Positions 1 to 9,489 of a stretch of DNA of 64,000 nucleotides are shown here, piece by piece. Numbering within the stretch: the stretch's first letter is position 1; each line of letters opens with the position of its first letter. The notes beneath the pieces were generated by a model. It ran no database searches. It was not told the DNA's origin and saw only the letters and a list, made by a program, of their open reading frames with translations. The translations under genes were made by a program, and so were the position numbers. This DNA comes from Halalkalibacter sp. APA_J-10(15) (GTDB lineage: Bacteria > Bacillota > Bacilli > Bacillales > Bacillaceae_D). The DNA lies in the NCBI RefSeq assembly GCF_023017105.1, contig NZ_JALKEV010000011.1, positions 1-64,000 of the forward strand. Reading direction: 5' to 3'.

Positions 1-64
1 CCACCGGCGCAGCCGGTTAGTTCAACGCCCGCCTGCGGAAAGCGTGCCCCCCATCCCGGTAGCG
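1..64 (+). repeat. GC-rich structured repeat, copy 1 (3' half, cut by window edge)
   Basis: This is the right half of a repeat that occurs three more times in full (6435-6549, 31639-31755 on the minus strand, 51445-51560). It begins inside the apical stem (ACCGGC, loop gca, GCCGGT) and runs through the descending arm to CATCCCGG. The sequence is far more G+C-rich than its surroundings. After position 64 it stays similar to the copy at 51445 (gactactaa, then gtcgacaggct), so the element may extend to about 125. Function unknown. Confidence 0.8.
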
Positions 65-100
65 TAGTCGAAGAGCCGAATCCTGACTACTAAACAAACC

Positions 101-164
101 AGCCTGTCGACTTTGTCGACAGGCTGAAAGGTTAATTTGAGTGTACTCAAATTAACCTTTTTCT
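101..164 (+). terminator. Two adjacent perfect hairpins, the second a T-tailed terminator
   Basis: Hairpin 1 (101-125) pairs AGCCTGTCGAC with GTCGACAGGCT around a TTT loop. Hairpin 2 (127-160) pairs two 16-base arms with almost no loop and is followed by TTTTTC, a good rho-independent terminator. It may end a gene left of the window, and also the minus-strand gene that stops at 297. A short hairpin with GTCCCAGCCTCTG follows at about 175-202, a motif seen again at 27131 and 31566. Confidence 0.7.
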
Positions 165-296
165 ATTTATCAGAGGAGGGTTTTGTCCCAGCCTCTGCTT
201 TTGTCTATAAGTTACTTAAGGCTTCAAACTTCGTCCGTGATACAGTTGTCTGAATGTTTTTTTCAGACAATAAAAGCAATTGGAACACCACGTTTA

Positions 297-1100
297 TTAT
301 AGGACAACTTCATGAAGTACTTGTTTCTCTTCGTGATTCAGCATGTTTTTATGAATCACATCTGTAATGGCTTTGTTCATATGATTCAAAAGATCATTCG
401 TCTCCTCTTTATCACCAACTACATAAATATTTTGCCAGCCTGCGTGCTTAGCCAATCGATCTAGTGTGGATGCTAGACTCTTATACCAACGATAACGATT
501 TGCTTCAAACCGTTCGCGGAACTTTTCTTGTTGTGTGCTTTTTCCTCCACTTCCAACGGTTGCACGAGATTCATGAGGGCCTACGTACTCTCGCCAATCT
601 TCTGTATCTAAGTCTAGCTGGAAATGATGTGATTGTTTTAAAGATCCGAGTTCGGCATCAAGAACCTTGACTTGTTCTTTTTGTGTGAGGATCACGCCTG
701 TTTTTGGGAATGTTTGATGTAATTCTCTTAATTGACTTGTGTTTGCTACTTCCTTCCACTCAAACTCTGTTTGAACAGGCATTTGAAACTTCTCTGCAAA
801 CCATACTGATTGGTCTGCTGTCGCAAATATAATAACACTTCTTGCTAGACTTTGTTCGTTTTCCTTCATATATCTTTCTATTTTTTTTCTTACAATGGAG
901 TAATTTCTTTTTTCCTCCTCGTTATCTACTTCATTCAAATAACTTTCGAAATTCCGTAGACCATTTTTAAGGTGGATTTTCCATTCTCCCCCTTGCTGGT
1001 CAGGGTCAGAGCGATCTGTGTTTAAGTACATAGTTAAGATTTTGTTGGATTTTTCTAAATAGATCTTTTCTAGTTTTTCGATCTCTTTTTGAATATCCAT
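297..1100 (-). CDS. VLRF1/baeRF family-10 aeRF1-type release-factor-like protein
   Basis: The 267-residue protein resembles the bacterial archaeo-eukaryotic release factor-like proteins (VLRF1 / baeRF family 10), which carry an eRF1 domain-3-like fold near the C-terminus (about residues 205-255, with IYVVGDKEE). The N-terminal half is charged and helical, and a central VGSGGKSTQQEKF stretch may be the flexible GGQ-like loop region. Family members are proposed to act on stalled ribosomes, but this gene's role is unproven. ATG start with GAGGAG eight bases upstream. It is transcribed alone, away from the sugar-sensing genes. Assignment is from remembered family resemblance, not a search. Confidence 0.7.
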   Translation of the reverse strand: MDIQKEIEKLEKIYLEKSNKILTMYLNTDRSDPDQQGGEWKIHLKNGLRNFESYLNEVDNEEEKRNYSIVRKKIERYMKENEQSLARSVIIFATADQSVWFAEKFQMPVQTEFEWKEVANTSQLRELHQTFPKTGVILTQKEQVKVLDAELGSLKQSHHFQLDLDTEDWREYVGPHESRATVGSGGKSTQQEKFRERFEANRYRWYKSLASTLDRLAKHAGWQNIYVVGDKEETNDLLNHMNKAITDVIHKNMLNHEEKQVLHEVVL

Positions 1101-1325
1101 ATTCGCACTTCTCCTCTCTTAATCATTTCGAGTATACTGTACTGTAACCGAAACATGGTAAAATGAAACATAGATATAAAGGATGGTAACGTCTCTATAT
1201 TAAAATAAGGGAAGACTTGTAAATGGATATAACTGTAACAACTAGAAATAACACTGGAACGAAAGAGACTTAAAAGCTTGATTGTCGTTGAATTCAGGTA
1301 CATTTTGAAAGGGGTTACATGATTA

Positions 1326-2333
1326 GTGAAGAAGCTATTATTTGTCTATGTTGCACTTATCGGGGTTTTTATGATTTATGTTTATCATTTTCACTTTAAA
1401 GAAGCCACGCCTAATCCATGGGATACTCAAGGATTACAAGGGGATATTAATGAAACCTATATTATGGTTACGTTTCAGTCAGGGATGGATTACTGGAAGA
1501 GTAGCTTAAAAGGGTTTGAAGATGCGGCTCAAGCGTTAAATGTATCAGTTGAGTATCGAGGTGCTGCGCAATATGACATTCAAGAGCAAATTACTGTATT
1601 AGAACAAGCCATCGCTAAAAATCCAGCAGGTATAGCCATCTCGGCAATTGATCCTTTTGATTTAACTGAAACGATTGATAAGGCCGTTGATGCAGGTATA
1701 CCGGTAGTCCTATTTGACTCGGGTGCTGCAGAAAGTAAGGCGGACTCTTTTTTGGGCACGAATAATTATAATGCAGGTGTAACGGCTGCGCATGAGATGT
1801 CTAAGTTATTAAATGAAAAGGGAGAGGTAGCTGTCATTACTCTCCCTAATCAACTCAATCATCAAGAACGAACGAAAGGGTTTCAAGATACATTAGAGAA
1901 AGAATATCCAAATATGAAAGTTATTTCGATTGAGGATGGACAAGGCGACAGTCTCTTTTCGCGAAATGTTACACATGAATTAATGGAAGAGTACCCAAAT
2001 ATCTCAGGGATTTTTGCAACGGAGGCGAATGGTGGGGTCGGGGTAGGAGATGCTATTCGTTTAGAGAAGAGGGTTGATGATGTACAAATTATTAGCTTTG
2101 ATACAGATAAGGGCACGTTGGATTTAGTAGATGAAGGAATTATTTCAGCAACGCTGGCACAAGGAACATGGAATATGGGTTACTGGTCGCTAGTGTACTT
2201 GTTTCATCTGCAACATGACCTGACAGAGCCACAAATTTTGCAAACGAGAGATACCGCTCCATTACCACTCTATGTCGATACAGGGATCACAATTGTAACA
2301 GATGAAAATGTTGACTACTACTACGCAGATTAG
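1326..2333 (+). CDS. Membrane-anchored sugar-binding protein of a sensory cassette (Peripla_BP_4)
   Basis: This is a 335-residue type-1 periplasmic binding protein of the ribose/ChvE class. Residues 5-22 form a hydrophobic anchor without a lipobox cysteine, so it probably stays tethered outside the membrane by an uncleaved segment. The two alpha/beta lobes fill about 45-310, with typical features such as AISAIDPF and FDSGA. GTG start behind AAAGGGG; the ATG at 1319 is in another frame. The kinase ORF follows directly. Binding proteins in such cassettes usually present sugar to the neighbouring kinase and do not serve an importer. The ligand is unknown; a monosaccharide is likely from the chvE genes downstream. 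Confidence 0.82.
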   Translation: MKKLLFVYVALIGVFMIYVYHFHFKEATPNPWDTQGLQGDINETYIMVTFQSGMDYWKSSLKGFEDAAQALNVSVEYRGAAQYDIQEQITVLEQAIAKNPAGIAISAIDPFDLTETIDKAVDAGIPVVLFDSGAAESKADSFLGTNNYNAGVTAAHEMSKLLNEKGEVAVITLPNQLNHQERTKGFQDTLEKEYPNMKVISIEDGQGDSLFSRNVTHELMEEYPNISGIFATEANGGVGVGDAIRLEKRVDDVQIISFDTDKGTLDLVDEGIISATLAQGTWNMGYWSLVYLFHLQHDLTEPQILQTRDTAPLPLYVDTGITIVTDENVDYYYAD

Positions 2334-2342
2334 GTGAAAATC

Positions 2343-4175
2343 ATGTTGCAAAAACTGTCTGAAATGAATAATTTACCGATCCGATATAAGCTCGTTATTC
2401 ACTTTTTACTTATTAGTATTTTGCCGTCATTGTTGTTAGGAGCTTTAATAAGTTGGGCGGTTGATCGAATTATCGATCAACAGGTTAATGATAATACGTT
2501 ACAACTCATTGATAAAGTGAATAGTACGGTTGAATCACATATTGAAAATGTTCAAAACATGACCTATTTTATTTCCTTTGATCCGAACATCCAATCATTT
2601 CTTGATGGAGAATTGAACCAAAAGGAAATGACACCTGATGAGGAATATGAAATATCTAAATTTTTGCAGAATTTTACGACGTTGCATCCAGAAATAGCAG
2701 GGATATTAGTCGTAAATAGCGAAGGCGATTATTTAAGCAATGAGCTCTATACAAGATCTGCCTTTCAATTAACTCATGAAAGCTGGTATCGCCAAGCAGT
2801 TGAGAATAATGGAATTGCGAAAACAATTGGTAAACCAGAAGGGAGAAGAATTACTTCGCATGTTAATTATCGAGAAGATGAAATCGTTACAGTCGTTCGC
2901 GCTATCATGGATGCGGAAACGAACAGGGAGAAAGGAGTTATTTTGATTGACCTTAAGCTTCGTGTGATTGAGGAAGCGGTTCGTGATGTTCGTTTAGGGA
3001 AGTCTGGTTATTTAATGGTGATTGACCAAGAAGGAGAGACGGTCTATTCACCAACACAGTCCAACTTAGACAATTTAGATATCTCGACAACATTCAGTCA
3101 AAATTACGGAATTTCCTTAGGAAATCTTAACGGTGAAGAATATCAGTTTATTTATCAAAAATCGACTTTTACTGATTGGAACACAGTCGGTGTATTTTCA
3201 AGCGATCAATCTGTTGCTGAAGTACAGCAAATTCTTTTTTATGTCATTACATTTGTATTCTTTGTATGCTTTGTCGGGATTACGGCATCCTATTTTCTTT
3301 CTCATACGATTTCACGCCCCATTAATCAATTAATGCGTGCGATGCAAAAAGCTGAATCAGGAGATTTAACGAGCCGTTATAAGGCGGGGGGGATGGATGA
3401 AGTTGGGCGTCTAGGGAGAAGCTTTAATACGATGATCGAACAGATTCATAAATTAATTTCCTTAACAGAGCGTCAAGAAAGAAAGAAGCGAGAAGCAGAG
3501 CTTCATAGCTTGCAAGCGAATATCAAGCCACACTTTCTCTATAATACACTAGATACAATTCAATGGATGGCGCGTAAGAAAGATGCACCAGATGTGGCTG
3601 ATTTAGTGGGATCACTTTCGAAGCTTTTTCGCATTGGGTTAAGCAAGGGAGGGACGATTATACGATTGGAGGATGAAATGGAACATATTAAAAACTATCT
3701 CCAAATCCAATCGGTTCGGTATAAAAATAAACTAAATTATTCATTAACAGTCTCACCGGATTTAAAGCATCTATCGATATTGAAAATCGTTTTGCAGCCG
3801 ATCGTTGAAAATGCAATCTATCATGGGATTAAAGAAAGGCGAGGGCCAGGGCTGATAACAATTGAAGCAAAGGTCGAACATGAAATGCTCATTATTCAAA
3901 TTGGTGATAATGGGAAGGGGATGACAGAGGAAACATTGCTACAGCTAAGAGAGAGTCTTAATTCCTTTTTAGGAAGTACTGAGGATGAAATGGAAAGTCG
4001 TTTAACAACAGGGTATGGTGTCGTCAATGTTCATGCACGGTTACGTTTAACGTTTGGTGATCAGTACGGGGTTAAGATTGAGAGTGAATTGGATAAAGGG
4101 ACGATTGTGACGATCTATCATCCAGTTCTAGAAAATCACCAAGCGCTACAATCGGCAATGAAGGGGGAGAAATAA
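2343..4175 (+). CDS. YesM-type sensor histidine kinase
   Basis: About 610 residues. TM1 is near 17-39, followed by a Cache-like extracellular domain (about 45-290), TM2 (about 297-318), HAMP (about 320-375), a His_kinase domain with the phosphoacceptor in IKPHFLYNTLD (His397), and a C-terminal HATPase with an N box (VENAIYHGI) and G boxes (GDNGKGM, TGYGVVN). A GTG at 2334 directly follows the previous stop. I prefer the ATG at 2343 because TAGGTGA sits six bases ahead of it. The stop overlaps the regulator start (TAATG), so the two are translationally coupled. It should sense sugar with the upstream binding protein and phosphorylate the downstream regulator. Confidence 0.9.
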   Translation: MLQKLSEMNNLPIRYKLVIHFLLISILPSLLLGALISWAVDRIIDQQVNDNTLQLIDKVNSTVESHIENVQNMTYFISFDPNIQSFLDGELNQKEMTPDEEYEISKFLQNFTTLHPEIAGILVVNSEGDYLSNELYTRSAFQLTHESWYRQAVENNGIAKTIGKPEGRRITSHVNYREDEIVTVVRAIMDAETNREKGVILIDLKLRVIEEAVRDVRLGKSGYLMVIDQEGETVYSPTQSNLDNLDISTTFSQNYGISLGNLNGEEYQFIYQKSTFTDWNTVGVFSSDQSVAEVQQILFYVITFVFFVCFVGITASYFLSHTISRPINQLMRAMQKAESGDLTSRYKAGGMDEVGRLGRSFNTMIEQIHKLISLTERQERKKREAELHSLQANIKPHFLYNTLDTIQWMARKKDAPDVADLVGSLSKLFRIGLSKGGTIIRLEDEMEHIKNYLQIQSVRYKNKLNYSLTVSPDLKHLSILKIVLQPIVENAIYHGIKERRGPGLITIEAKVEHEMLIIQIGDNGKGMTEETLLQLRESLNSFLGSTEDEMESRLTTGYGVVNVHARLRLTFGDQYGVKIESELDKGTIVTIYHPVLENHQALQSAMKGEK

Positions 4176-5389
4176 TGAAGCGTTGGAAGGTTTTAATAGC
4201 CGATGATGAAATGATTATTCGTGAAGGCATTCGAGAGTCTGTTGATTGGGATCAATTAAATTTAGACGTTGTAGCGGAGGCAGAAGATGGAGAGGAAGCA
4301 TTTGAATTTGCTGTTGAACATCAGGTTGACATTTTGTTAGCAGATTTGAATATGCCCATCATGAATGGTTTGACACTGATTAAGCATTTGAGTGAGGAGC
4401 TTCCGAATTGTAAAGTCATTATTATTACGGGTCACGATGAATTTTCTTATGCGCAAGAGGCTCTTCGATTAAGTGTAGTTGATTATATTATTAAGCCGGT
4501 GGATACAAAGGAGCTATATCGCGTTTTGGACGAGATTTGTCTAAAACTACGTCATTTTGAGGATCGAGAACAAGAAATAGAGCAGCATTCCAAACAACTC
4601 GAACGCAATGTCCCACTACTACGAGAAAGATTTTGTCTACAGTGGATAAGGGGTGAATTATTAGACCATGACATAAGGGAGCAGCTTCAATTTTTGCAGC
4701 TGCCTCAGTCAGCGCCTAAATGGGGAGGAGTCTTCCGTTGGCCAGAGATGGAAGTCAATCAAGCTCTACTAACTGAGCAAGAAAAACAATCGATCTTATT
4801 TTCACTTGAAGAACAAGTGAAGGATGGAGTATCTAATGAAGAGGCCATTGTTGTTCGTGAGTCGATTACAGGCTGTATTTATGTATGTATATGGAATGAT
4901 TTAGATGAAGAAAGGTTTGTTACGATTGAACAGCAGGTGGAGGAGAAACTAAAAATTCGCATTGTTCATAGGTTGGAGCCGTTTCACGGTGATGTAGGTG
5001 ATCTTCCATCTTTTATTAAGCGTTGTAAAGAAGCACTATATGATCAAAATGAAGTCTCACAGATTGTTAGAGGCGCCGAGCGGTATATGAGTACCCACTT
5101 TCATGAGTCTAGATTAACACTTGAGACTGTAGCTCGCGAGCTACATGTGTCATCTGCTTATTTAAGTCGGTTATTTAAACAGCAAGTCGGAGTTTCGTTT
5201 GTGCATGCATTAACGAAATTAAGAATAAAAAAAGCGATGCAGCTTCTACATTCAACAGACTTAACGATTAACGAAATTTCTCAGCAGGTCGGCTATGAAA
5301 CGCAGCATTATTTTAGTACGGCCTTTAAAAAGGTAGTTGGTGTTACACCAAATGGCTATCGAAAGGGGAAGATGGCATCATCAGACTAA
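4175..5389 (+). CDS. AraC-type two-component response regulator (YesN-like)
   Basis: 404 residues. The receiver domain (1-120) has the acidic pair D10/D11, phosphoacceptor D57 (LLADLNMP), T85 and K107. A divergent linker spans about 125-295. The C-terminal AraC double helix-turn-helix (about 300-400) includes VARELHVSSAYLSRLFKQ and ISQQVGYETQHYFSTAFKK. The start overlaps the kinase stop by one base. A likely target is the chvE-gguA-gguB transporter about 1.3 kb downstream; that is inferred from position. mepB on the other strand now separates the two units. Confidence 0.92.
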   Translation: MKRWKVLIADDEMIIREGIRESVDWDQLNLDVVAEAEDGEEAFEFAVEHQVDILLADLNMPIMNGLTLIKHLSEELPNCKVIIITGHDEFSYAQEALRLSVVDYIIKPVDTKELYRVLDEICLKLRHFEDREQEIEQHSKQLERNVPLLRERFCLQWIRGELLDHDIREQLQFLQLPQSAPKWGGVFRWPEMEVNQALLTEQEKQSILFSLEEQVKDGVSNEEAIVVRESITGCIYVCIWNDLDEERFVTIEQQVEEKLKIRIVHRLEPFHGDVGDLPSFIKRCKEALYDQNEVSQIVRGAERYMSTHFHESRLTLETVARELHVSSAYLSRLFKQQVGVSFVHALTKLRIKKAMQLLHSTDLTINEISQQVGYETQHYFSTAFKKVVGVTPNGYRKGKMASSD

Positions 5390-5459
5390 TCTTAGCTTTT
5401 GGATTAGAACATAAAACTCTACTTAGCTTATTCGTAATGTGATAATTTGTTAATATAAC

Positions 5460-5490
5460 GTGAAACTTCTTTTGAAAGTTTCGCTTGAAG
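5460..5490 (+). terminator. Weak hairpin after the sensor operon
   Basis: A 9-base stem (GTGAAACTT with AAGTTTCGC, one G-U pair) and a 7-base loop follow the regulator gene by about 70 bases. The tail is not T-rich, so termination is uncertain. I see nothing else in 5390-5604. Confidence 0.35.
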
Positions 5491-5604
5491 TTATATGTCT
5501 TGGACGATGATCAAGAAATAAGTTTTTACATTTTGAATGTTATGTACATCGTAATTCACACAACACCCCTCTTGTACATCTTTTATTACAGGAATGCTGT
5601 TACT

Positions 5605-6111
5605 TTAGGAATATAACTTTAATAAATCTTGGTGAAATAAATGATTAGTATGATTCATCTCAAAAAAGTATTCTAATTGCCATTTTTGTGTTTCAACAGC
5701 TTGTTTACTAGTTGGTTTTTCCCAACTAGGATAAACTCTAATTGCCATTTTTCCTTTTGTAGTAGTTGTTTTAAGGATATTTTGTTTTACAAGAACTACT
5801 TTTGGAAAAACGAATTGTCCCAAAATATTTTTGCTAGTAAAAGTATTGATAACTAATAAATCGGTAGCCTTTTCATAAGAAAAGGCTTGGTTTTTATGAT
5901 TTTTATCTTTTTCCCAAAAAGCAACAAACTGTCCTATCTTAGTAGGTGTTTTCTTTGCAACTCTAAATCTAACCGATTTCGAGTTTAGCTGAAATACGCC
6001 TGCCCCGTAATCAGAATTTTGAACTTCTTCGCGGATAGTTTTTATAACGAAGTGATTGGGCTCATAAAAATGTTTATTTACATATGTTAACGCCTTATGA
6101 AATTCATTCAC
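5605..6111 (-). CDS. mepB: MepB family protein
   Basis: 168 residues matching the MepB family, first named from the staphylococcal mepRAB multidrug locus. Family-like stretches are GAGVFQL, VRFRVAKKTPTKIGQFV and MAIRVYPSW. The biochemical role of MepB is not established. No mepR or mepA lies nearby, so it is an orphan. GTG start with GAGGGG ten bases upstream. The gene looks more A+T-rich and lysine-rich than its neighbours and is inverted between a sensor operon and its probable target transporter, which suggests acquisition by transfer. Confidence 0.85.
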   Translation of the reverse strand: MNEFHKALTYVNKHFYEPNHFVIKTIREEVQNSDYGAGVFQLNSKSVRFRVAKKTPTKIGQFVAFWEKDKNHKNQAFSYEKATDLLVINTFTSKNILGQFVFPKVVLVKQNILKTTTTKGKMAIRVYPSWEKPTSKQAVETQKWQLEYFFEMNHTNHLFHQDLLKLYS

Positions 6112-6342
6112 TACTTTTATTCCCCTCTCTTTATGCTACTTGATCGAGTGCTTAGTTAAAGAAAAACATATAAATCTAATACTACCATAAAGTAGTAAAT
6201 AAACCCCCTTGTATATGCTATTAGTAGCAATTTTATTGGAATAACCTCTTAAATAAATCAATGTTAGTTGAATCACTAATGATTATAAGTTTAAACTCAC
6301 TTCACCTGTTCTCAAATGGTCGATTACGTAAAGGACACATTT

Positions 6343-6390
6343 AAATAACCATTCATCTGAAAAGTTCATGATGGATGGTTATTTGAGTTT
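6343..6390 (+). terminator. 15-bp hairpin without an obvious gene to terminate
   Basis: AAATAACCATTCATC (6343-6357) pairs with GATGGATGGTTATTT (6370-6384), with one G-U pair, and is followed by gagtttta. No plus-strand gene ends nearby now. If mepB was inserted later, this could be the original terminator of the 1326-5389 operon. The rest of 6112-6434 is A+T-rich with no coding potential that I can see. Confidence 0.45.
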
Positions 6391-6434
6391 TACGAAGCGA
6401 AGTAGGAGCAAATCATATCTTGATAAAAATTTCA

Positions 6435-6549
6435 AGCGGACGGGATGGTATGGACGACTTCCGCAGGAGGATAGAGAAAGCTGAAATCCACTGGTGTAGC
6501 CAGTTAGTTCAGCGCCCGCCTGCAGGAGCGTGCCCCCATTCCGGTAGCG
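6435..6549 (+). repeat. GC-rich structured repeat, copy 2
   Basis: This copy runs from AGCGGACGGGATGG to CCGGTAGCG. It folds like the copies at 31639 and 51445: outer CGGGATGG with CCATTCCG, then GCTGAA with TTCAGC, then ACTGG with CCAGT. The inner arms differ from the other copies (GTTGAA/TTCAAC, ACCGGC/GCCGGT) but the base pairing is kept. It lies between mepB and chvE. The short ORFs crossing it on both strands are not genes. Confidence 0.85.
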
Positions 6550-6685
6550 GTCGGCTTTCCTCTATCTTTTGGAAAAAATGTAGTTTAATTGACCTTAATC
6601 TCAAAAGTTGAGTGTAATAATAAATTGTTTCGAACATGTATAAGGTTAAAAATTTATAAAAATTTAAAAGATATTGCAAAGAAAG

Positions 6686-6699
6686 TTGAAGCGCTTTCA
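6686..6699 (+). promoter_or_regulatory. cre-like CcpA site upstream of chvE
   Basis: TTGAAGCGCTTTCA fits the catabolite-response element pattern (TGNAANCGNWNNCA) with one mismatch at the second base. It lies 57 bases before the chvE start, so CcpA repression of the sugar transporter when glucose is plentiful is expected. I could not place a confident -35/-10 pair around it. Confidence 0.6.
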
Positions 6700-6755
6700 T
6701 TTAGAATGACGTTATAAGCAAGACAAAACAACATCATTTTAAGGGGGAAATAGAA

Positions 6756-7835
6756 ATGAAAAAATGGTTAGTTGTCTTTATTCTTTCGATTGGTATGATA
6801 GCGCTTGCAGCTTGTGGTGGAGATGAAGCTAGTGGAGATGGAACTGGTACAGTTGGGATTTCGATGCCTACACAATCATCTGAGAGATGGATTGCTGATG
6901 GTAATAATATGGTTGAGCAATTTGAGGAGCTAGGCTATGACACAAACTTGCAATATGCAGAAGACGTCATTGAAAATCAAATAGACCAAATTGAGAATAT
7001 GATTACACGTGGAGTAGATGCGTTAGTGATTGCCTCGATTGATGGTGAATCACTAACAGAAGTACTAGATTTAGCTGCGGATATGGATATACCCGTTATC
7101 GCGTATGACCGATTAATTCGTAATTCTGAGCATGTTAGTTACTATGCAACTTTTGATAACTTCCAGGTCGGTGTATTAAAAGGTAGATACATTGAAGAAT
7201 ATTTAGGACTTGATGAAGGGGAAGGTCCATTCAATATTGAATTGTTTGCGGGATCTCCTGATGATAATAACGCCTATTTCTTCTTTGATGGTGCATTATC
7301 TGTTTTACAGCATTATATTGATAATGGCCAATTAGTTGTACAAAGTGATCAAACAGACTTCCAGCAAGTTGCAACATTAAGATGGGATGGATCACTAGCA
7401 CAAGAGCGTATGGATAATCTATTAAGTGGTTTTTATACAGACGAAACATTAGATGCTGTTCTCTCACCATATGATGGAATTAGTATTGGAATTATTTCTT
7501 CATTAAAAGGTGTAGGCTACGGTTCAGCAGATTTACCGATGCCTGTCGTAACTGGGCAAGATGCAGAGCGTCCATCGATCGAATCGATCATTGCAGGAGA
7601 GCAAACACAAACGATTTTCAAAGATACTCGTGAGTTAGCTGGGAAGGCAGTTGAAATGGTTAATGCTGTTCTTCAAGATGGAGAGGCAGAAGTGAACGAT
7701 ACTGAAACGTATGATAATGGTGTTCAAGTCGTTCCTTCGTATTTATTAGAGCCTGTTTCTGTTGACATTGATAACTATAGAGAAGTGTTAGTTGGAAGTG
7801 GATACTATGATGAGAGTGACTTTGAAGAAGAATAA
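6756..7835 (+). CDS. chvE: ChvE-type multiple-sugar-binding lipoprotein
   Basis: 359 residues. A lipoprotein signal ends at the lipobox LAAC (Cys20), followed by a linker and a type-1 periplasmic-binding fold (about 33-340) of the ChvE class, with [25 protein letters not shown] and VIAYDRLI. ChvE-class proteins bind several aldose monosaccharides and feed the GguA/GguB permease, and the next two genes encode those parts. Strong AAGGGGG ribosome site. A cre-like site lies upstream, and a stable hairpin follows the gene, which should favour more binding protein than transporter. Confidence 0.9.
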   Translation: MKKWLVVFILSIGMIALAACGGDEASGDGTGTVGISMPTQSSERWIADGNNMVEQFEELGYDTNLQYAEDVIENQIDQIENMITRGVDALVIASIDGESLTEVLDLAADMDIPVIAYDRLIRNSEHVSYYATFDNFQVGVLKGRYIEEYLGLDEGEGPFNIELFAGSPDDNNAYFFFDGALSVLQHYIDNGQLVVQSDQTDFQQVATLRWDGSLAQERMDNLLSGFYTDETLDAVLSPYDGISIGIISSLKGVGYGSADLPMPVVTGQDAERPSIESIIAGEQTQTIFKDTRELAGKAVEMVNAVLQDGEAEVNDTETYDNGVQVVPSYLLEPVSVDIDNYREVLVGSGYYDESDFEEE

Positions 7836-7870
7836 AATCATCATCATATAATCTTTGAAAAGGTTTTGTA

Positions 7871-7911
7871 AGCGATTTAGTGATAGTGATGATAGCTATC
7901 ACTAAATCGTT
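7871..7911 (+). promoter_or_regulatory. Intercistronic hairpin between chvE and the ATPase gene
   Basis: A 16-bp stem (7871-7886 with 7896-7911; the core CGATTTAGTGATAG pairs perfectly) closes a 9-base loop. It lacks a T tail. Its place between the binding-protein gene and the ATPase gene suggests partial attenuation or protection of the chvE mRNA 3' end, as in other binding-protein operons. Confidence 0.7.
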
Positions 7912-7941
7912 ATTTACATCTAAGGAAGAAGGTGATCGAAC

Positions 7942-9489
7942 ATGGCTAATACCATTTTAGAAATGAAAAATATAACGAAAACCTTTCCAGGTGTCAAGGC
8001 GCTAGATCATGTCAATTTCAAAGTTGAAACAGGAGAAATACATGCTCTAGTAGGTGAGAATGGTGCAGGGAAGTCGACTTTGATGAAAGTATTAAGTGGC
8101 GTCTATCCACATGGGACATACGATGGTGATATTTTATTTGAAGGAAAAGTATGTCAATTTAAAGATATAAAAGAAAGTGAAGAACTAGGGATCGTGATTA
8201 TTCATCAGGAATTAGCACTCATTCCAGAGCTGTCGATTGCTGAAAATATTTTCTTAGGAAATGAGCAAGCGAATAAAGGGGTCATTAATTGGAATCAAAC
8301 TATTAATGAAGCAGCTAAACTATTGGCGAAGGTTGGTTTAACAGATGAACCACGAAAGCTTGCAATGGACATTGGAGTTGGGAAGCAGCAGCTAGTGGAG
8401 ATCGCAAAGGCGCTATCTAAGAAGGTAAAGCTTCTTATATTGGATGAGCCTACAGCTGCATTAAATGAAGAAGATAGTGAGAATTTATTAAATTTATTAT
8501 TAGAGTTTAAAAAGCAAGGGATGACATCGATTATTATTTCACATAAATTAAATGAAATCTCGTATGTTGCTGACAACTTGACTGTGTTAAGAGATGGTCA
8601 ATCGATTGAAACGTTGTCTTTAACGAGTGGAGAGGTAACGGAGGATCGAATTATTAAAGGAATGGTTGGACGTGACCTTGAAAATCGCTTTCCTCCGAGA
8701 GAGCCTATCATTGGTGAAACGATCTTTGAAGTGAAGAATTGGAATGTTGATGACCCTCTACATGCAGGTCGAAAGCTCATTAAAAATGCGAACTTGCATC
8801 TGAAACGAGGAGAAATTGTTGGTATTGCCGGGCTGATGGGGGCAGGAAGAACAGAATTAGCTATGAGTATTTTCGGTAAATCCTATGGAAAGAACATTAC
8901 AGGGCAATTAATAAAAGAAGGAAAAGAAATTTCCGTACAGTCGATTAAAGATGCCATTGACCAAGGGTTAGCTTATGTTACAGAAGATCGAAAGACGTAT
9001 GGGTTAATTTTAATTGATGATATTAAACATAACATTTCATTAACGAGTCTTGAAAAGCTATCAAAGCATCAAATCGTAGATAAAAATCAAGAAATACGTG
9101 AAGCTGAAGGATTTAGAAAGAAGATGAATATTCGTACCCCTAGTATCGATCAAAAGACAGGGAATTTAAGTGGCGGAAATCAACAAAAGGTCGTTTTAAG
9201 CAAATGGATTTTGTCTCAGCCTGATATTTTAATATTAGATGAGCCAACCCGTGGTATTGATGTCGGAGCTAAATATGAGATTTATAGTGTTATTAATGAA
9301 CTAGCGGCTCAAGGGAAAGCCGTTTTGGTGATCTCCTCTGAGCTTCCTGAGCTACTCGGGTTAAGTGATCGCATTTATGCGTTATGTGAAGGGTGTATTA
9401 CGGGAGAAGTACCTAGAGAAGAAGCAAACCAAGAGACATTAATGAAATATATGACGAGAACAGGGGGCGATGGACATGAAGTTGGGTGA
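7942..9489 (+). CDS. gguA: Multiple-sugar ABC transporter ATP-binding protein (GguA/MmsA type)
   Basis: 515 residues with two fused ABC domains. The first has Walker [10 protein letters not shown] (about 39-47) and Walker B LLILDEP. The second half has a degenerate Walker A (GLMGAGRTE), the signature LSGGNQQK and Walker [13 protein letters not shown]. This is the MglA/XylG/GguA architecture. It should power uptake through the following permease. ATG start behind GAAGGTG. Its 3' end overlaps the permease gene. MmsA is an alternative database name. Confidence 0.9.
   Translation: MANTILEMKNITKTFPGVKALDHVNFKVETGEIHALVGENGAGKSTLMKVLSGVYPHGTYDGDILFEGKVCQFKDIKESEELGIVIIHQELALIPELSIAENIFLGNEQANKGVINWNQTINEAAKLLAKVGLTDEPRKLAMDIGVGKQQLVEIAKALSKKVKLLILDEPTAALNEEDSENLLNLLLEFKKQGMTSIIISHKLNEISYVADNLTVLRDGQSIETLSLTSGEVTEDRIIKGMVGRDLENRFPPREPIIGETIFEVKNWNVDDPLHAGRKLIKNANLHLKRGEIVGIAGLMGAGRTELAMSIFGKSYGKNITGQLIKEGKEISVQSIKDAIDQGLAYVTEDRKTYGLILIDDIKHNISLTSLEKLSKHQIVDKNQEIREAEGFRKKMNIRTPSIDQKTGNLSGGNQQKVVLSKWILSQPDILILDEPTRGIDVGAKYEIYSVINELAAQGKAVLVISSELPELLGLSDRIYALCEGCITGEVPREEANQETLMKYMTRTGGDGHEVG

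Noticed and set aside
6420-6700. ORFs of 63 codons on both strands crossing the structured repeat
   Set aside because: They follow the GC-rich repeat, lack ribosome sites and are not kept open in the other copies.
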